Shown here in pieces: positions 25,932-38,574 of a DNA stretch of 64,000 nucleotides (position 1 is its first letter; each line of letters starts with the position of its first letter). The notes beneath the pieces are model-generated. The model was given only the letters and a program-made list of their open reading frames with translations. It was not told where the DNA came from and searched no databases. A program made the translations under genes and the position numbers. Source of the DNA: Pezicula radicicola (Eukaryota; Ascomycota; Leotiomycetes; Helotiales; Dermateaceae); assembly GCA_003008705.1 (NCBI GenBank), contig PDUO01000101.1, positions 34,972 through 98,971 on the forward strand. Reading direction: 5' to 3'.

Positions 25932-28900
25932 TAATCTTTTATTCTATTTAAGTTTCTTCTTCTCTTATCTCCTTATTAAGTAATAGAACTATCTAAAGAT
26001 TAACTATTTTTAAACCCTTTTAGATAGTCTCTATCTTATAAGAATATAGTTTAATATATACTTAGATTAAGGTTCTAAAGATAATATATTAAACTCTCTA
26101 GATTTTAAAAAGGTTTTAAACCTCTTCTATTATTATTATCTTTCTAAATACTATATAAACTCTTAGAGATATTCTTTACTAGTTATATTAGAAGTAAGAT
26201 ACTTTTAATTAATACCTAGTATAATATCCTTCTATCTATAAGCCTCTTATAGTAATATTTCAAGGAATTATTTATCTTATCTCTCTTTCTAGTTCTACTA
26301 TAATACCTTATCCTAATAATAACCCTAAGTAAACTCTATTACTAAATATCTGAAAATAAATACTATAAATTAAATAACTAGAAGATAAAGGAAGAGATAG
26401 TTTAGAGGAGGGAGTTATCTTAGGTATCTACCTTTAGATAGATTAAGTTAAAGAAGATAATAAACTAGATAATCCCTTAGTATTATAATACTAGTTATCT
26501 AAGAGAGAATATATATTAGAGATAGTATAACTCTAAGGAACTCCTATCTTAGTAGCTCTAACTCTTAATTCTAGATAGACTTATCTTAGATAGACTAATA
26601 ATCTTATAGAGTAACTATATTAGACTATAATAGAAATTAAAGAGACTTAGATTAATTAGATAGATTATAATATTAACTAGGAAGTACTATCTTATAGAGA
26701 ACTCAATACCCCTTATACTATTAGAGATAAGGAAAGTATCTAGAATAGAAGGAATATACTATCTATAACCCTCTATCCTTAGTCTCTTCCTTCTATAAAA
26801 TAAGAGACCTTAAAGTATAAGTAAAAGTTAATATCTCTAGCTAAGCTATAGCTCTTAAAGTAAAAGTCTAAGGGTAGTTTAGATCTTAATCTATTACTAG
26901 TATATTTAACTTAAAAAGTATAAAATATTATATTTTTTAATAATATTATTTTTCTTTAAGAATAACTTTAATTATTATTAGTTATAACTATTAATCCTAG
27001 TTAGAAAATTATCTACTAGGATTTAAACTAATTTATACTACCTTTATAGACTTTATCTAGATAGTAATATTTAGAATTATTATAGTTATATATTAGTAAT
27101 AATATAAAGAATAAAAGATAAACTATAATTATAAAGAGAATATATTAAACTAAGTTCTTTAGATAGTATCTAGAAGAGTAAGTATAGTTTAATCTTTAGA
27201 AAGAAGAGAGGAGACTATAGAGAGAGAATTATTAAATAATACTTAATAGGATAAAGGAAGATACCTTACCTCTATTATATTTATTTATAAAGTATATAAA
27301 CCTCTACTTTCTTGAAATAATTATATAAGATAATAAAGAGTTATCTTAGATTATAAAGGATAACTAGAAGAAAGTAAAGAAGAAATTTAAAAATATAGTT
27401 TAAGTAAAGGAGCTATAGATATAATTTATCTAGTATTTTAGTAAGAGTATTATTATTTTTATCTCTATAGTACTAAAAGATAAATAGTATATCTCTCTAA
27501 TTATATATATATACTAATATACTTTTCTAATTAATCTTAATTAATAGTCTCTAACTATTAGAAAAGTACTAATTAGATACTCTTCTTAACTTTATTAATA
27601 CTTTAGTCCCTAGTTTAAAAGATAACCTAGAAGGTTTATTTAAACTTTTTTTATTTATTATTAAATATAATTAGCTTCTACTATATAAACTCTAGCTTAA
27701 ATTACTCTTTAAAATTTAATTAGAGATAATATAATCTATAGACTAGTTATTAAAGGATCTACTTAAGTCTTATAAGTAATATAAAGAAAAGTACTTTATT
27801 AATAATTTTATAATAGAATATAATTCTTTAAATAATATTAATTATATAGAGTAGGATAGTTTATTAATATATTTTAAATAACCTAAGAATTTAATTTTAT
27901 ATACTAAATCTATATCTCTAGTTTATAACTTATAGTTATTTCTAAATTCTAAGATAATTATCTAAAATAATAAATTATTATTAATAGAAGATAAGATAAA
28001 TAATATATTAGCTTAATATACTACTCTAATAGAGTATAATTCAAAAACTAATTTTATTTCTAGAACTTTTTATAATAATAATACTATATTTATTTCTAGA
28101 GTACTTAGAACTAGTACTAATATCTTATTATCTCTTAATAATATCTATCTTACTTCTCCTTTAGTACTCCTTTCTTAACTACCCTTAATATATATAGAAG
28201 TTAATAACTAATATTATATAAGAGTAAAGTAAATTTAAATTCTTAATAGATTAAAGATAAACTTATTCTAAGTTTTTATAATTAATTCTTAGATTAAGAT
28301 AATTATTTTACTATATTAACTATTTACTCCTAAGAGATTACCTCTATTATATTTAGACCTTATATAAGGTTCTATACCTCTTAAGATAAAGGAAGTAGAA
28401 TCTTAGATATAGAAGTTATATAAATTATTTCCTAGATAGTTTTATTAATAGTTATCTTAGTTTAAATCTAATTTTTTTTATTTAATATTAGAATAAATTA
28501 TTCTAATTTTATAAAAAGAGTTCTAGTAGAGGTCTATATAATATAAATAGATATAATCTAACTATAGTTATATCTATACTTTTTATCTTTAAATCTTTAA
28601 ATATTATTTTATAAAAGTTAATTAAATTCTATTAAGATCTCTAACTATTATTTTATTAATAACTATATTATAAAAGATAATAAGTAAATATAATACTATA
28701 GAGAGTTATATATTATACCTAATATATTAATTATATATAACTCTATACTTAGTTATTATTAAAATATTATATTCTTATTTTCTTACTTTAATTAATTATA
28801 ATACTATATTATTCTATAATTTCTATTAGTAAATATAATAGATATTATTATAATAGATATAAATACTTTTATAATATATATCTCTTTATAAATAGACTTA

Positions 28901-30321
28901 AAAGAAATAATTCTCTTTATATTTAATAAAATTTATTCTTATTCCTTCTTTAATATTAAATATTTATTTAAAATAATAATAAACTTAATATCTCTACTTA
29001 GTAATTAAAGAGATAAATAGATTTATTATTATTAATAATAAAATATATAAATTATATACTACCTCTATATAGCCCCCTTTACTATCCTTAGTATAGTTAT
29101 ATTATAGTTAACTAGTTTAAAACTTTTTAGAGTATTAAATACTTAAGTCTTATTACTCTAAGAGTATACTTTATATCTTTAATATTAAAACTTAATATTA
29201 TAATAATATATAGATTTCCTTTATATTAAAATATATTAATTTTTTCTAGATAATATTTAAATATCTTAATAATATAGTTTTTAATATTAATTATTATATT
29301 CTTTAAATTATCCTTTATAAAATCCTCCTTTCTTATTATCTATAAATTAACTAGAAAGTATAATCTTCTCCTAGATCTATACTTCTAGTCTATCTATTTT
29401 AGCTCTATTTACTTTAATATTTCTATATATAATAATAATATATATATATTTATAGATAATTAAATTATAATATAAAAGAAGAAATATCTATAGTAAGATA
29501 AAATATACTAAATATAGAATAGTAATTATAATTTAAGTAATTAAAGTTATTATACTAAACTAATATTATAACTACTACTATAAACTACTACTATTAATAA
29601 TAAATAACTAAACCTATACTAATATCTAATACTAGAACTAATACTACTTTTATACTTATTTAGTATATTAATCTCTAGAACTATTAATAATCTTATATAC
29701 TTTATAACCCTTCCTCTAGTAGTCTCTTTATATTAAGTAAGCTTAGAGAGTATATCTTACTATATAGAGTTAGGTAGTCCTTATTTAATAACCTATCCTT
29801 TATCTTTCTTTACTTCTTTTATCTTTTATATCTAATTTAACCTTAGTTACTACTATAAGTATCTAAACTCTAACTATCTAGACCCCTCTATTCTAGTTTA
29901 GACTTAACCCCTTTTATTCCTCTTCTTAGTCTAATCTCCTTAATACTAATTAGTAATATACCTAACTTAGAGAGTAAGCTTATATTATCTCTTATATTTC
30001 TATACTAACCTCTATTAGTTTATTCTATCTACCTTATAAGTATATATAATCTATAGAACTTAAAGCTTTATATTAGATATATAAGTATTATCTATCTATT
30101 AATTTTATCTTTACTCTACTCTAAAGCTTTATACTTAATTTTATAGATATATACTTATTATACTCTTATATCTCTCTAGTTATAAACTTATAAAGCTATA
30201 GTTAACTTAACTTTAGATAGACTTACTATAATATATTATAATACCTCTATTAATAAAACTAGTAAAGTATAAGCTTATTAATTAATATAACTAATTTAGT
30301 ACTCTCTTTATAGACCTAGAA
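25932..30321. other. AT-rich RIP block, no gene recognised
   Basis: Extreme RIP composition over about 4.4 kb. Rare CA/TG survive as TCAA or TTGA (26261, 26702, 27312, 28028) or CTGA (26349). Frames at 26500-26900 and 29500-30300 look weakly coding, but no family is identifiable. Confidence 0.5.
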
Positions 30322-31450
30322 GAGAAGCTTAAGAAGTAGTTAGTAAATAATCCCTCTAATAAGGTAATCCTATATACTTATAATAGTATATAATATAAGT
30401 TCTTCTTATATAATAAGGTCCGGAGACTATTAAAGTAGTTATCTACTAGTTATCTTAGTCTATAGTAGAAAAGTATCTAAGGGTAGTTTAATAATAATAT
30501 TATTAATACCTATCTTAACCTACTCTATTAAGATATAAAGGACTTTAGTTATAATTAAAGAACTACTTATATTAACTCTATTATTATAGGTTATCTAGTA
30601 AATAGTAAATATATTAATAGAGGCCTTTAGTAATTAAATATAAATAGACTAAGATTCTTCTTTAAAGAGATAATCTTTATATTATATTTATATAATAGAA
30701 ATTACTAGGTTTTAATTATAATATTTCTATAGAGAAAGAAGATTATTTATTTAGATACCTCTAGTTTAACTAATATAGATATAATTTAAAATATTTACTA
30801 ATTAATTAAAGAATAATATTTAGAATCTATAAAGTAGTTAGACTAATCTTATTATAACCTTCTTAATAATATCTAATCTCTAAATACTATAGTATATAAG
30901 ATCTTTATTCTAAGCTTTACTTCTAGTTATATCTATAACTTTATAGATATAGATAATCTTCTAAATAATCTTATCCTATAAGCTAAGTATATACTATATA
31001 CTATTCTTAACCTAAAATACTATCTAGATATTAAGAGGGAATCTAAGAGAACCTTTAGTAATAAGAGACTTTAAATTATAATAGAACTTCTAACTAGTAA
31101 GATCTCTTTATATATTTAAAGTATATATTATATTATAAGAGGACTGAAGAGGATACTAGCTAAGATAGTTAATCTAACTTTAGATAGAGACTTATCTAAA
31201 GCTAAAGAACCTACTAAACTTAGTAATAACTTCTTATCTATTAACTTAACTATCTATAATAATAATAAAGAAGGAGAAGAGGAGAAGTAGATAATTCTAA
31301 CTCTAGAGACTAGAATTAGAGTAAATAGTATTAGAGTAGATAAGACTATTATATTCTAGTAAATATATTAGAATTCTAGTATTAATAAGCTCTTAAAGTA
31401 TATTAAGAAGAATCTAGCTTATTTCTCTAAGTTTAAAACTAAGTTTAGTA
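30322..31450 (+). pseudogene. Unidentified RIP-destroyed protein gene
   Basis: A single + strand frame of about 375 codons can be followed without frameshift; about 30 in-frame stops are all TAA or TAG. The frame has a protein-like amino-acid pattern: EEKLKK then LVNNPSNKVILYTYNSI near 30330-30400; NKVRRLLK near 30410-30435; INRLRFFFKEIIFILYLYNR near 30640-30700; then LKRILAKIVNLTLDRDLSK near 31145-31205 and EGEEEK near 31270-31290. It may extend upstream (FSTLFIDLEEKL). I do not recognise the family. Candidates are a retroelement Gag or a host gene; the lack of any catalytic signature prevents a choice. Confidence 0.5.
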
Positions 31451-32744
31451 TAATAATAATAATATAGGGATAGAACCTTGAACTTTAGACTATTCTAGAA
31501 CTATAAGCTTATAAGAGAATAGATAATATATAGGTCTTAGTAAATAAGGTTATAATTTAAGATTAGTAATAAGAAGATTATAAGTATTAGTTAAGATTTA
31601 GGAATACTTATAAAAGGGATTTAAATTAGTATATATAATTTAATTATTATAGTATTATCTTATTTACTAATATAAATAATAAGAGAGTATTTAATATATT
31701 TTATTTAATTTTATAATATATAAACTTATAATAATTAGAGTAGATACTAGTATTTAATATATATAACTATAATAAAATATAAATTATAATAATAAGTATT
31801 ATAAGTTAAAGATAATAAGAAATAGTTTTATTTAATAATAATATATACTAATAGAGATTATATTTATTTATATTTAGACTCTACTCTAACTAATCTAAAA
31901 GTAATTATTTTTAAATATATATATATTAGTATTAATATATAATAACTAGATTACTTTTACTATAATAGTAATTATAAGTATATATATAATAATAATTTAG
32001 TTATTAGATATTAGAGATATTAGTATAAATATAAGAGTATTATATATTATAATATTATTATTTAATTAATATATCTATTTTACTTTATATAATAAGATTT
32101 AAACTAAGGAATTTAATATAGTTATAATAAATAAAGATAACTATTATAATAAAAAGTTAACTAACTATATTAATATAGTTCTAACTTATAGTAGTTAAAA
32201 AGAAATAAATTAATAAATATATTTAATAAATAAAGAGTAGTATTATAGTAATTTTCTCTTCTAAGATTTAAAATAATATTAAATTATTTAGTATTTTTAA
32301 AAGTTATAAATAAGTTAAATTATAGAGACTAAATAGAATAGTATATAAGTTAATATATTATAATAAAGATATTTTATTAAAGAAATACTTTATACTTCTT
32401 ATATAGACTCTCTATCTTAAAAATATAATTTTAAGATTTAGTATATAATTCTAGAAATCTAAATACTAGAAACTATAATCTAGAAAATAAGATTTAAAAG
32501 AATAGTTTTCTATCTAGTATTAGTTATATATTAAATATATCTAATTATAAACCTTTATCTTTAAGATATAGAGTTATAATATATTTTAATTTATATTTTA
32601 GTATTAAATAACTCTCTTATATTCTAATATACTTATATCTATTAACTCTTAATAGATATACTTTAGCTTAATTTATTAAAGTAGATTAAAAGAGGGTATA
32701 ATTTAGTAAAGATTATATAGACTTTAAAAGAGACTTATATACTC
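31451..32744. other. AT-rich RIP block, no gene recognised
   Basis: No frame with family motifs; composition as in the rest of the dead block. Confidence 0.6.
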
Positions 32745-33010
32745 CTTCCTAAGAGAGATATTATCTAAAGAACTTTTTCCTAAGACTTATAATTTCCTAG
32801 AATCTATAATCTCCTAGGAGATAATTCCTTAGAGAAATATTCTCTTAGAAACTTTTTTCTAGAGTCTATAATTTCTAAGGACTTATAATCTCCTAGGAAC
32901 TTTATCCTAGGAGTAGGTTTCTAGTAGTTATTATTTCTTATAATATCTTCTATACTAGGAATATTATTCTAAAAAAAAATATCTCTTAGGAGCTTTTTAC
33001 TAGGAGAGAG
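32745..33010. repeat. Degenerate tandem repeat with CCTAGGAG cores
   Basis: Repeated motif AATCTCCTAGGAG / CTTTTTCCTAAG at irregular spacing of 20-40 bp; CTCCTAGGAG is itself palindromic. Confidence 0.55.
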
Positions 33011-33879
33011 AACCCCTAGGAAATAATAAACTATTAGATAAAAAGTCTATTAAACCTAATTCTTTCTTAAGAGATACTTTAAGGATAAGGAATATAATTT
33101 ATAGTTTCTCTTTTTTAATTAATAATAAATAAATTATAACTAATATCTACTTTTTTAGATTCCTTAAGAAGTATATAACTTATATAGATTTATATAACTT
33201 CTATAACTATTAGATTCTAATAATTCAAGGTTAATAAAGTATATAAGATTCTTAAGATTTATATAACCTTTATAAATAACTAGTACTTTTATATCTTTTA
33301 TATAAACTAAGTAATAGTATATTATTAACTAATACTTTAGATATTAGAGTTAGAATATAGTATTACTACTATAAAGAAGATATTTATTTTCTAGTAGATA
33401 TATATAAGTATATTTTAATACTTATAAAAGCTTATAAACTTCTTAGAAAATAAATACCTTAGAAAATATATAAGAAGAATATAACTAGAAAATTTCCTTA
33501 AGTTAATAGTTTATTTATCTAGATTAACTTAACTATATAGAGTATTTTATACTTTATTTCTTCTTTAAATTTATTAAAAGATCTATAGATTATTCTTATC
33601 TAAGGTTATAAATAAAAGTTAACTAAGGATTTTTTAAATAAGGTACTTATTATAGTTTTTAGTAATTTTATTAATATTTAAATAACTATACTTTTAAATA
33701 GTCCTAGGTTTTATTATATAAAGAAGTAATAGATTTTAACTCCTTATATTTATATATAGAGATCTATATATAGAACTACTAGGTTATACTTAAGGGGCTA
33801 TAATTAGTTATTATAAAAGTTTAACTTTTCTAATACCCTACTTAGACTATATAGTTACTCTCTTAATACTTATTATTAG
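33011..33879. other. AT-rich RIP block, no gene recognised
   Basis: Nothing supported apart from RIP composition. Confidence 0.6.
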
Positions 33880-34055
33880 TTATATAATAAATTTTTAAAT
33901 AATAACTTATTATATAATAAGTTATTATAAAATGAATTATTATATAATAAATTTTTAGATAATAACTTATTATACTATAATCTATTATATAACGAGTTAT
34001 TATATAAGAACTAAATCTATAATAACTTTCTATATAATAACTAGTTATATAATAG
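33880..34055. repeat. AT palindromic tandem repeat next to the island boundary
   Basis: Units of about 22-44 bp containing ATAATAACTTATTATATAAT and ATAACTAGTTAT-type palindromes. It lies about 130 bp left of hairpin copy A and the switch to normal DNA. Confidence 0.65.
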
Positions 34056-34184
34056 CTAATAATTAAATTTAATAATATTAGAGAGTAGGGAAATTACTAT
34101 TAAATACCTTAAATAAAACTATTATTATTATAGGACTAGAAGTTATTATTTATTTAAAGTTTAAAAATTATAACTTAGTGCATC

Positions 34185-34302
34185 TACGAAGGATGAGTTT
34201 TTTAGACTTGAGCCTGGTCCAAGCGTTTTTACTATGAAAAGTATTGATTTTGGTGAAGAAACGCTTGGACCAGGCTCAAGTCTAAAAAACCTGTCCTTCG
34301 TA
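34185..34302 (+). repeat. 118-bp foldback hairpin, copy A
   Basis: Left arm TACGAAGGATGAG + variable box + TGGTCCAAGCGTTT; the right arm is its near-perfect reverse complement. Arms are about 44 nt; the loop (about 30 nt) contains AGTATTGATTTTGGTGA. The variable box reads TTTTTTAGACTTGAGCC and is matched in the right arm. The only arm mismatches are in the four bases after GGA. Ends are TACGAAGG/CCTTCGTA, so the outer TA could be a TA target duplication, as in Tc1/mariner-like MITEs. It sits exactly where AT-rich DNA changes to normal DNA. Confidence 0.9.
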
Positions 34303-34404
34303 GCTACAAACGATATCAATATTCAAAAACGCTCCGGCTACACATCTCATATACTTACTTATAGACAAAGGCAGGTAGATCATAGTTTCAACATGTGGTG
34401 TCAG

Positions 34405-34760
34405 CCAAGCCTCACAGTATTCTGTTAGCAGAACATTCTGAGGGCAGGAATATTCTACGCATAGGTTCAGCCGTATTTCAGAGTATTCTGTCAGCAGAAT
34501 ATTCTACTCAAGATGTCAGCCGAATCTTAGAGTATTCTGTGTACAGGAATATTCTACGCAATATGTCAGCCGCGTCTTAGAATATTCCCACTAGTAGAAT
34601 ATTCTACCTCAAAGATGTCAGCCGCATCTCAGAATATTCCCACCAGCAGAATATTCTACCTCAAAGATGTCAGCCGCATCTCAGAATATTCCCACTAGCA
34701 GAATATTCTACCTTAAAGGTGTCAGCCGCATCTCAGAATATTCCGCCAACGGAATATCTT
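34405..34760. repeat. 52-bp tandem array with GAATATTC palindromes
   Basis: Seven units; the last four start exactly 52 bp apart (AGAATATTCC at 34579, 34631, 34683 and 34735), earlier ones 49-66 bp. Each unit carries two inverted-type cores (AGAATATTCCC and AGAATATTCTAC) followed by AAAGATGTCAGCCGCATCT. This copy is nearly free of RIP. The core matches the nGAAnnTTCn shape bound by heat-shock factor, but the function is unknown. Confidence 0.9.
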
Positions 34761-36326
34761 CCCCAACGAGTCTCAGAAATTTCCGTGAGAATATTCCAAC
34801 CACTAATATATTGTCAATTGGGATGTCACGTTCAAGCTGATATCTGCTGCTCTTGTCTTTCCCACCCGCGCATTCTACGTGATTAGATAGTAGACTCGTT
34901 TTACTTATCAATAAGTCCTTATCACCTCTCTCAAGTTGTTGCCCAAACTGTTAGCAAACTTTTAAGGGCGGTGGACCAAACAGGCACTCACTTGAAGGTT
35001 GAGCGAGGCGGGGGCGAGCGTGATGGGGTAATGTTAATTAAGGTTAGCGGAACGGCCCGCGATAAGCGAGTCCGTCTACCTAGTAAGCGCAATCTAGCCT
35101 CGTGAGGCTGAGTACAGACAAAACGTGTCTACGAAGCCGTAAGGTAATCTTCTTTTATTCTCTACTTTTACTCATCATACTTTCTCTCATTCGACTTCTC
35201 ACTATACACCTTCTAGGCATATTATACATCTTGCCGCACCAATCTGGCCAGCGTTTACCGAGCAATGACTTCCGTCGATATCTCTTTACAAATCTCCAAG
35301 TTCGATTTACCTTATACTTATAAACTGTGTATTCTAACGTTTTTTTTATAAGAAAAATTCCACAACTCTAATCAATTTCGAAGGCTTCGTGTGAGCCGCG
35401 GGCGAGTACCCACGTGATGATGATGGTAATAGAATCGAAAAGCAACGTACTACTTACAGAAATCTTCTAGAACCTTCTACATCTTTTAGTGGGGACGCGA
35501 AGAGTAAGCGATCAAAACCCTACAACGATTATAGAGTTTTTCGCTAAGAGAAGAACCTTCATCATTTCACGAAGTAGATTCTATAGTATTAGTTATTTCT
35601 TAAATATCTAAAGGTCCCTACATCTATCCTAATACTATCCTATTCCTGACCGCCTTGCTCCACGTTTGTGTATAGACTGCCATAGAACTCAAGATGGGGA
35701 AGAAGCGTACGTCGGATCCCTAAGTAACTTGGTCAAAAAGAGAGAGGAGGAGGCAGGGGGACAACGCTATTATACTCTTCCTCGCACTCCCTGCTTCCAA
35801 GTCTTCGATGCAAGGCTGTTAAAGTTATGAATAAATACTCTCTCCCGGAACACGGTGACGGCGATACACAGGAGAGTTGAATCAACACTTGTACCTGCCG
35901 ATCAGCTTCAGTAGAGATAATATTCTGAAGTACTCGAGATGTAGCCATAATATTAAACAAATTGGACCGGATAGAAGAGTTAGGCGTTGAGGTAGCTTGG
36001 TTTGTGGAGAGATCAGGTACGAGATAAGGCTCTACAGGCGAGATTCGCGAGATTACTAATGGCAGGAGTATTTCACTCTTAAAAACAGAATTTAATACGC
36101 GATGCGGGGATAGTTGGCTAAAAGTAAGGCGATAGAAATTATCATTCCAAAGTGTGGATCATAAACCTCCCTAAGTCAGCAATCTACTACCTTCTTGTTA
36201 TTTTCGATCTGAGCGACAGTAGTTCTCCGCTTAAAGTCAGCGATGGGAACTCACTGTCGAGCTTCAGCGGTTTATCGTCCACGGTGCAACTGTCCGTCAT
36301 CGTGAAAATCAGCAACTCAGCAACGT
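34761..36326. other. Intergenic, normal composition
   Basis: Several frames of 60-80 codons exist on both strands, but none has a domain, intron signals or a strand-consistent codon bias. A pyrimidine-rich stretch lies at 35150-35215. Confidence 0.5.
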
Positions 36327-36473
36327 GCCAACGACCCACCAGTGGTTGTCCGCACCTTAAATTAAGCTCCATTAAAAGTCAGCAGGGAAAGCAATAACCC
36401 ACCAGTTGTCCGCGCCTTAAATCGGGCCCTATTAAAAAGTCAATGTCAGCAGGTGGCAATGGCCCACTAATGT
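36327..36473. repeat. Imperfect tandem duplication, about 65-bp unit
   Basis: Two full units and part of a third, each with GCAA[C/T]..CCCACCAG..TTGTCCGC.CCTTAAAT then [C/T]ATTAAAA.GTCA..GCAGG. Confidence 0.7.
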
Positions 36474-36879
36474 CAACACCTCGGGGTCAGCTATTTTGAG
36501 TGCGGACATCCTCGTAGTTATTGGTTCAAAGGAGTGGGGCACTAGGATGAGGTTTTTGGTCAGTACATTTTCAGGGTTTTTGTGATCGCCCACCTGCGAA
36601 GGAGTCTCATTTCCTCTCGTCTCTCTCCAAACTTGGATATCGTGGGGAGGTTCCCAAGAGTTCTAAATATAGAATCGCGAGGTAGTTCAATCTCGCAATA
36701 TATTAAGGAAATGCATGAAGACTATCTCCAGAGGGAGGAAGGAGGAACACTGTACAATACTTGCTCACCACGCAGAGAACTCACAATATCTCCCACTGAC
36801 TTAGGCACCATACTCAGATACCCTTTTCTGAGTGATACATATTATGTGTTTCTCTACAGCATCTCGAAATAAAGTAGTG

Positions 36880-37104
36880 CTAGTCGGATTGCCGCAATGG
36901 GTCTTGACGGACCATAATTCCGATAACAAGGCCGACATGATTACTGACCCATACATCAAGCTCTTTCCAAACGCCACCTTCCCGCCAGCTATCAGAGTGT
37001 AACTTACCAAATGTTAATATATCAAGAGGTTCAATATTATATTCCCAGGTTTTAACCTTTGTCTTCACTAACAAAACAACCCTCAACGCCGAGGACGAAA
37101 TCAT
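36880..37104 (-). CDS. Short hypothetical ORF, doubtful
   Basis: ATG at 37104 to TAG at 36880, 74 residues, with normal codon use and a compact mixed hydrophobic/charged pattern (KTWEYNIEPLDILTFGKL, VWKELDVWVSNHVGLVIGI). The frame is open a further 30 bases upstream without an ATG. It could be a fragment of a longer gene; no family recognised and no splice partners found. Confidence 0.3.
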   Translation of the reverse strand: MISSSALRVVLLVKTKVKTWEYNIEPLDILTFGKLHSDSWREGGVWKELDVWVSNHVGLVIGIMVRQDPLRQSD

Positions 37105-37568
37105 CCTTAGGGCTTCGGATTCGAATTCAAGCACTGTTTAGAAGTAAAGTAGCAGGATAATCTAGAGAGACAAGAAGCTTGCCTACAAAGATACACTCGA
37201 TTTAGTATACAGATCGACGATACAAGACAGCCTATACTAGAGGATATACAGCTTTACAGTAGCCACAGGAAGAAAACACAAAATCAGACGATTATAAATT
37301 TCGTAACCTTGTCCTATATAAACGAGATCCGAATTATTCTATTCTTACTGTTTTACAATAGAAATATAAGCTCGTTTAAGCTAGGTGAGCAATCCAATTA
37401 CAGCTCTATAGTGGTTAGGATATCTTAAATATCAACAACCGGATATACCTTGCTCGATGCAGCAGTATCTTCTACCTACGTAATAGATAAATGGCCTGAT
37501 AATACTCGAACGAACTCTAATGTAATGAACAGCCCACCTACCTGTACCTATAGCGATAGCGTCGCTAG

Positions 37569-37835
37569 TTAGACCGATTGACTGTAGGGTAGATCGTTCT
37601 GTATAATAGTGATAAGTGACTCGATTTCCGAGTCTAATAAGTCCCCCTCACTCTTGTCCGTGAGACTGACACCTTTTAGGCCTACCGGATTTTCTGTATC
37701 GCTGTTGATAGAATGGGCACTAAAATGAGGCTCCAAAGGCGTTCTTAGGGGAGTTAAAGGCATCTCTATGTACGGGGGTATTTTAGTTGTGGCGTTTCCT
37801 TCGTTAACAAGGGGTTGTGGCTCAATTGTGGACAT
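37569..37835 (-). CDS. Short hypothetical ORF abutting hairpin B, doubtful
   Basis: ATG at 37835 to stop at 37569, 88 residues, hydrophilic with many Pro, Ser and acidic residues (PLTPLRTPLEPHFSAH; LLDSEIESLITIIQNDL). The same frame stays open upstream through the right half of hairpin B, so the reading frame would run from the hairpin into this ORF. No domain recognised; it could be the C-terminal remnant of a larger gene disrupted by the hairpin. Confidence 0.3.
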   Translation of the reverse strand: MSTIEPQPLVNEGNATTKIPPYIEMPLTPLRTPLEPHFSAHSINSDTENPVGLKGVSLTDKSEGDLLDSEIESLITIIQNDLPYSQSV

Positions 37836-37847
37836 AGAGAGTGAATA

Positions 37848-37965
37848 TACAAAGGATAAGTTCATAAGTATTAAGCCTGGTCCAAGCGTTTCCTCACCCA
37901 AATCAATACGTTTTGCAGCAGAAACGCTTAGACCAGGCTCAATACTTATGAACTTATCCTTCGTA
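37848..37965 (-). repeat. 118-bp foldback hairpin, copy B
   Basis: Inverted relative to copies A and C, judged by the loop, whose reverse complement reads CTGCAAAACGTATTGATTTG. Arms TA[C]AAAGGATAAGTT + variable box TCATAAGTATT[G/A]AGCC + TGGTC[C/T]AAGCGTTTC. Three arm mismatches, each a G/A or C/T difference. Same total length as copies A and C. Confidence 0.9.
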
Positions 37966-38574
37966 TAGACATCAGATTTCTAGAAAGGTCTGATGATGTC
38001 CAGTGTGCAGGTAGTAGCAACACGCTCTCATTTGGATGGCTCGACTATTTTTTGACTTTGATCCTCTTCGGATTTTCCTATCTAGAATTACTTTCAACCG
38101 GGTCACAATAATGCTAAGATCTGCATGACGTCCCCCAGGAACATCTAACCAGTCCGGGAGGATCTATTTGTCGTAAAGTCTGCCATGTGTTTGAGGCACG
38201 TAGAAGCTACCATTAAGTCACAATCAAGTCTGGCCAAAGATTCCTATGCTGAAAACGTGCTCTAGGCCGCTATTAGTATAGCTGTCTTGGGCGTAGCTAG
38301 AGAGTATACTTTTCCGAAACCTAAAGTCCTATTAGTAGAAATGGAAGGCCTGCGGGCCGTCTGAAAACAGCCTTGTAATAAGAATCTAAACCCCGAGGTC
38401 AATCTAGTATATCGAATCTTCTAGGTTCTATTAAAGTATTTTTAGATCTTGTAGAATATAGAAACGCGTGCTAGACTTCATAAACGAATCTCTTCCTTAT
38501 GAGGTTGAGTAACATTAACCCTTCTCCTAGATGACGCCGTCAGATAGAGGAACCTTTTCTTAATAGGTTCCTAA
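37966..38574. other. Upstream region of the RGS gene
   Basis: About 600 bp with normal composition and no supported gene. It should contain the RGS promoter; no clear TATA or regulator site could be assigned. Confidence 0.5.

Noticed and set aside
34405..34760. Heat-shock element cluster
   Set aside because: The palindrome fits nGAAnnTTCn, but it is part of a tandem repeat unit and no gene lies directly downstream, so it is kept only as a repeat.
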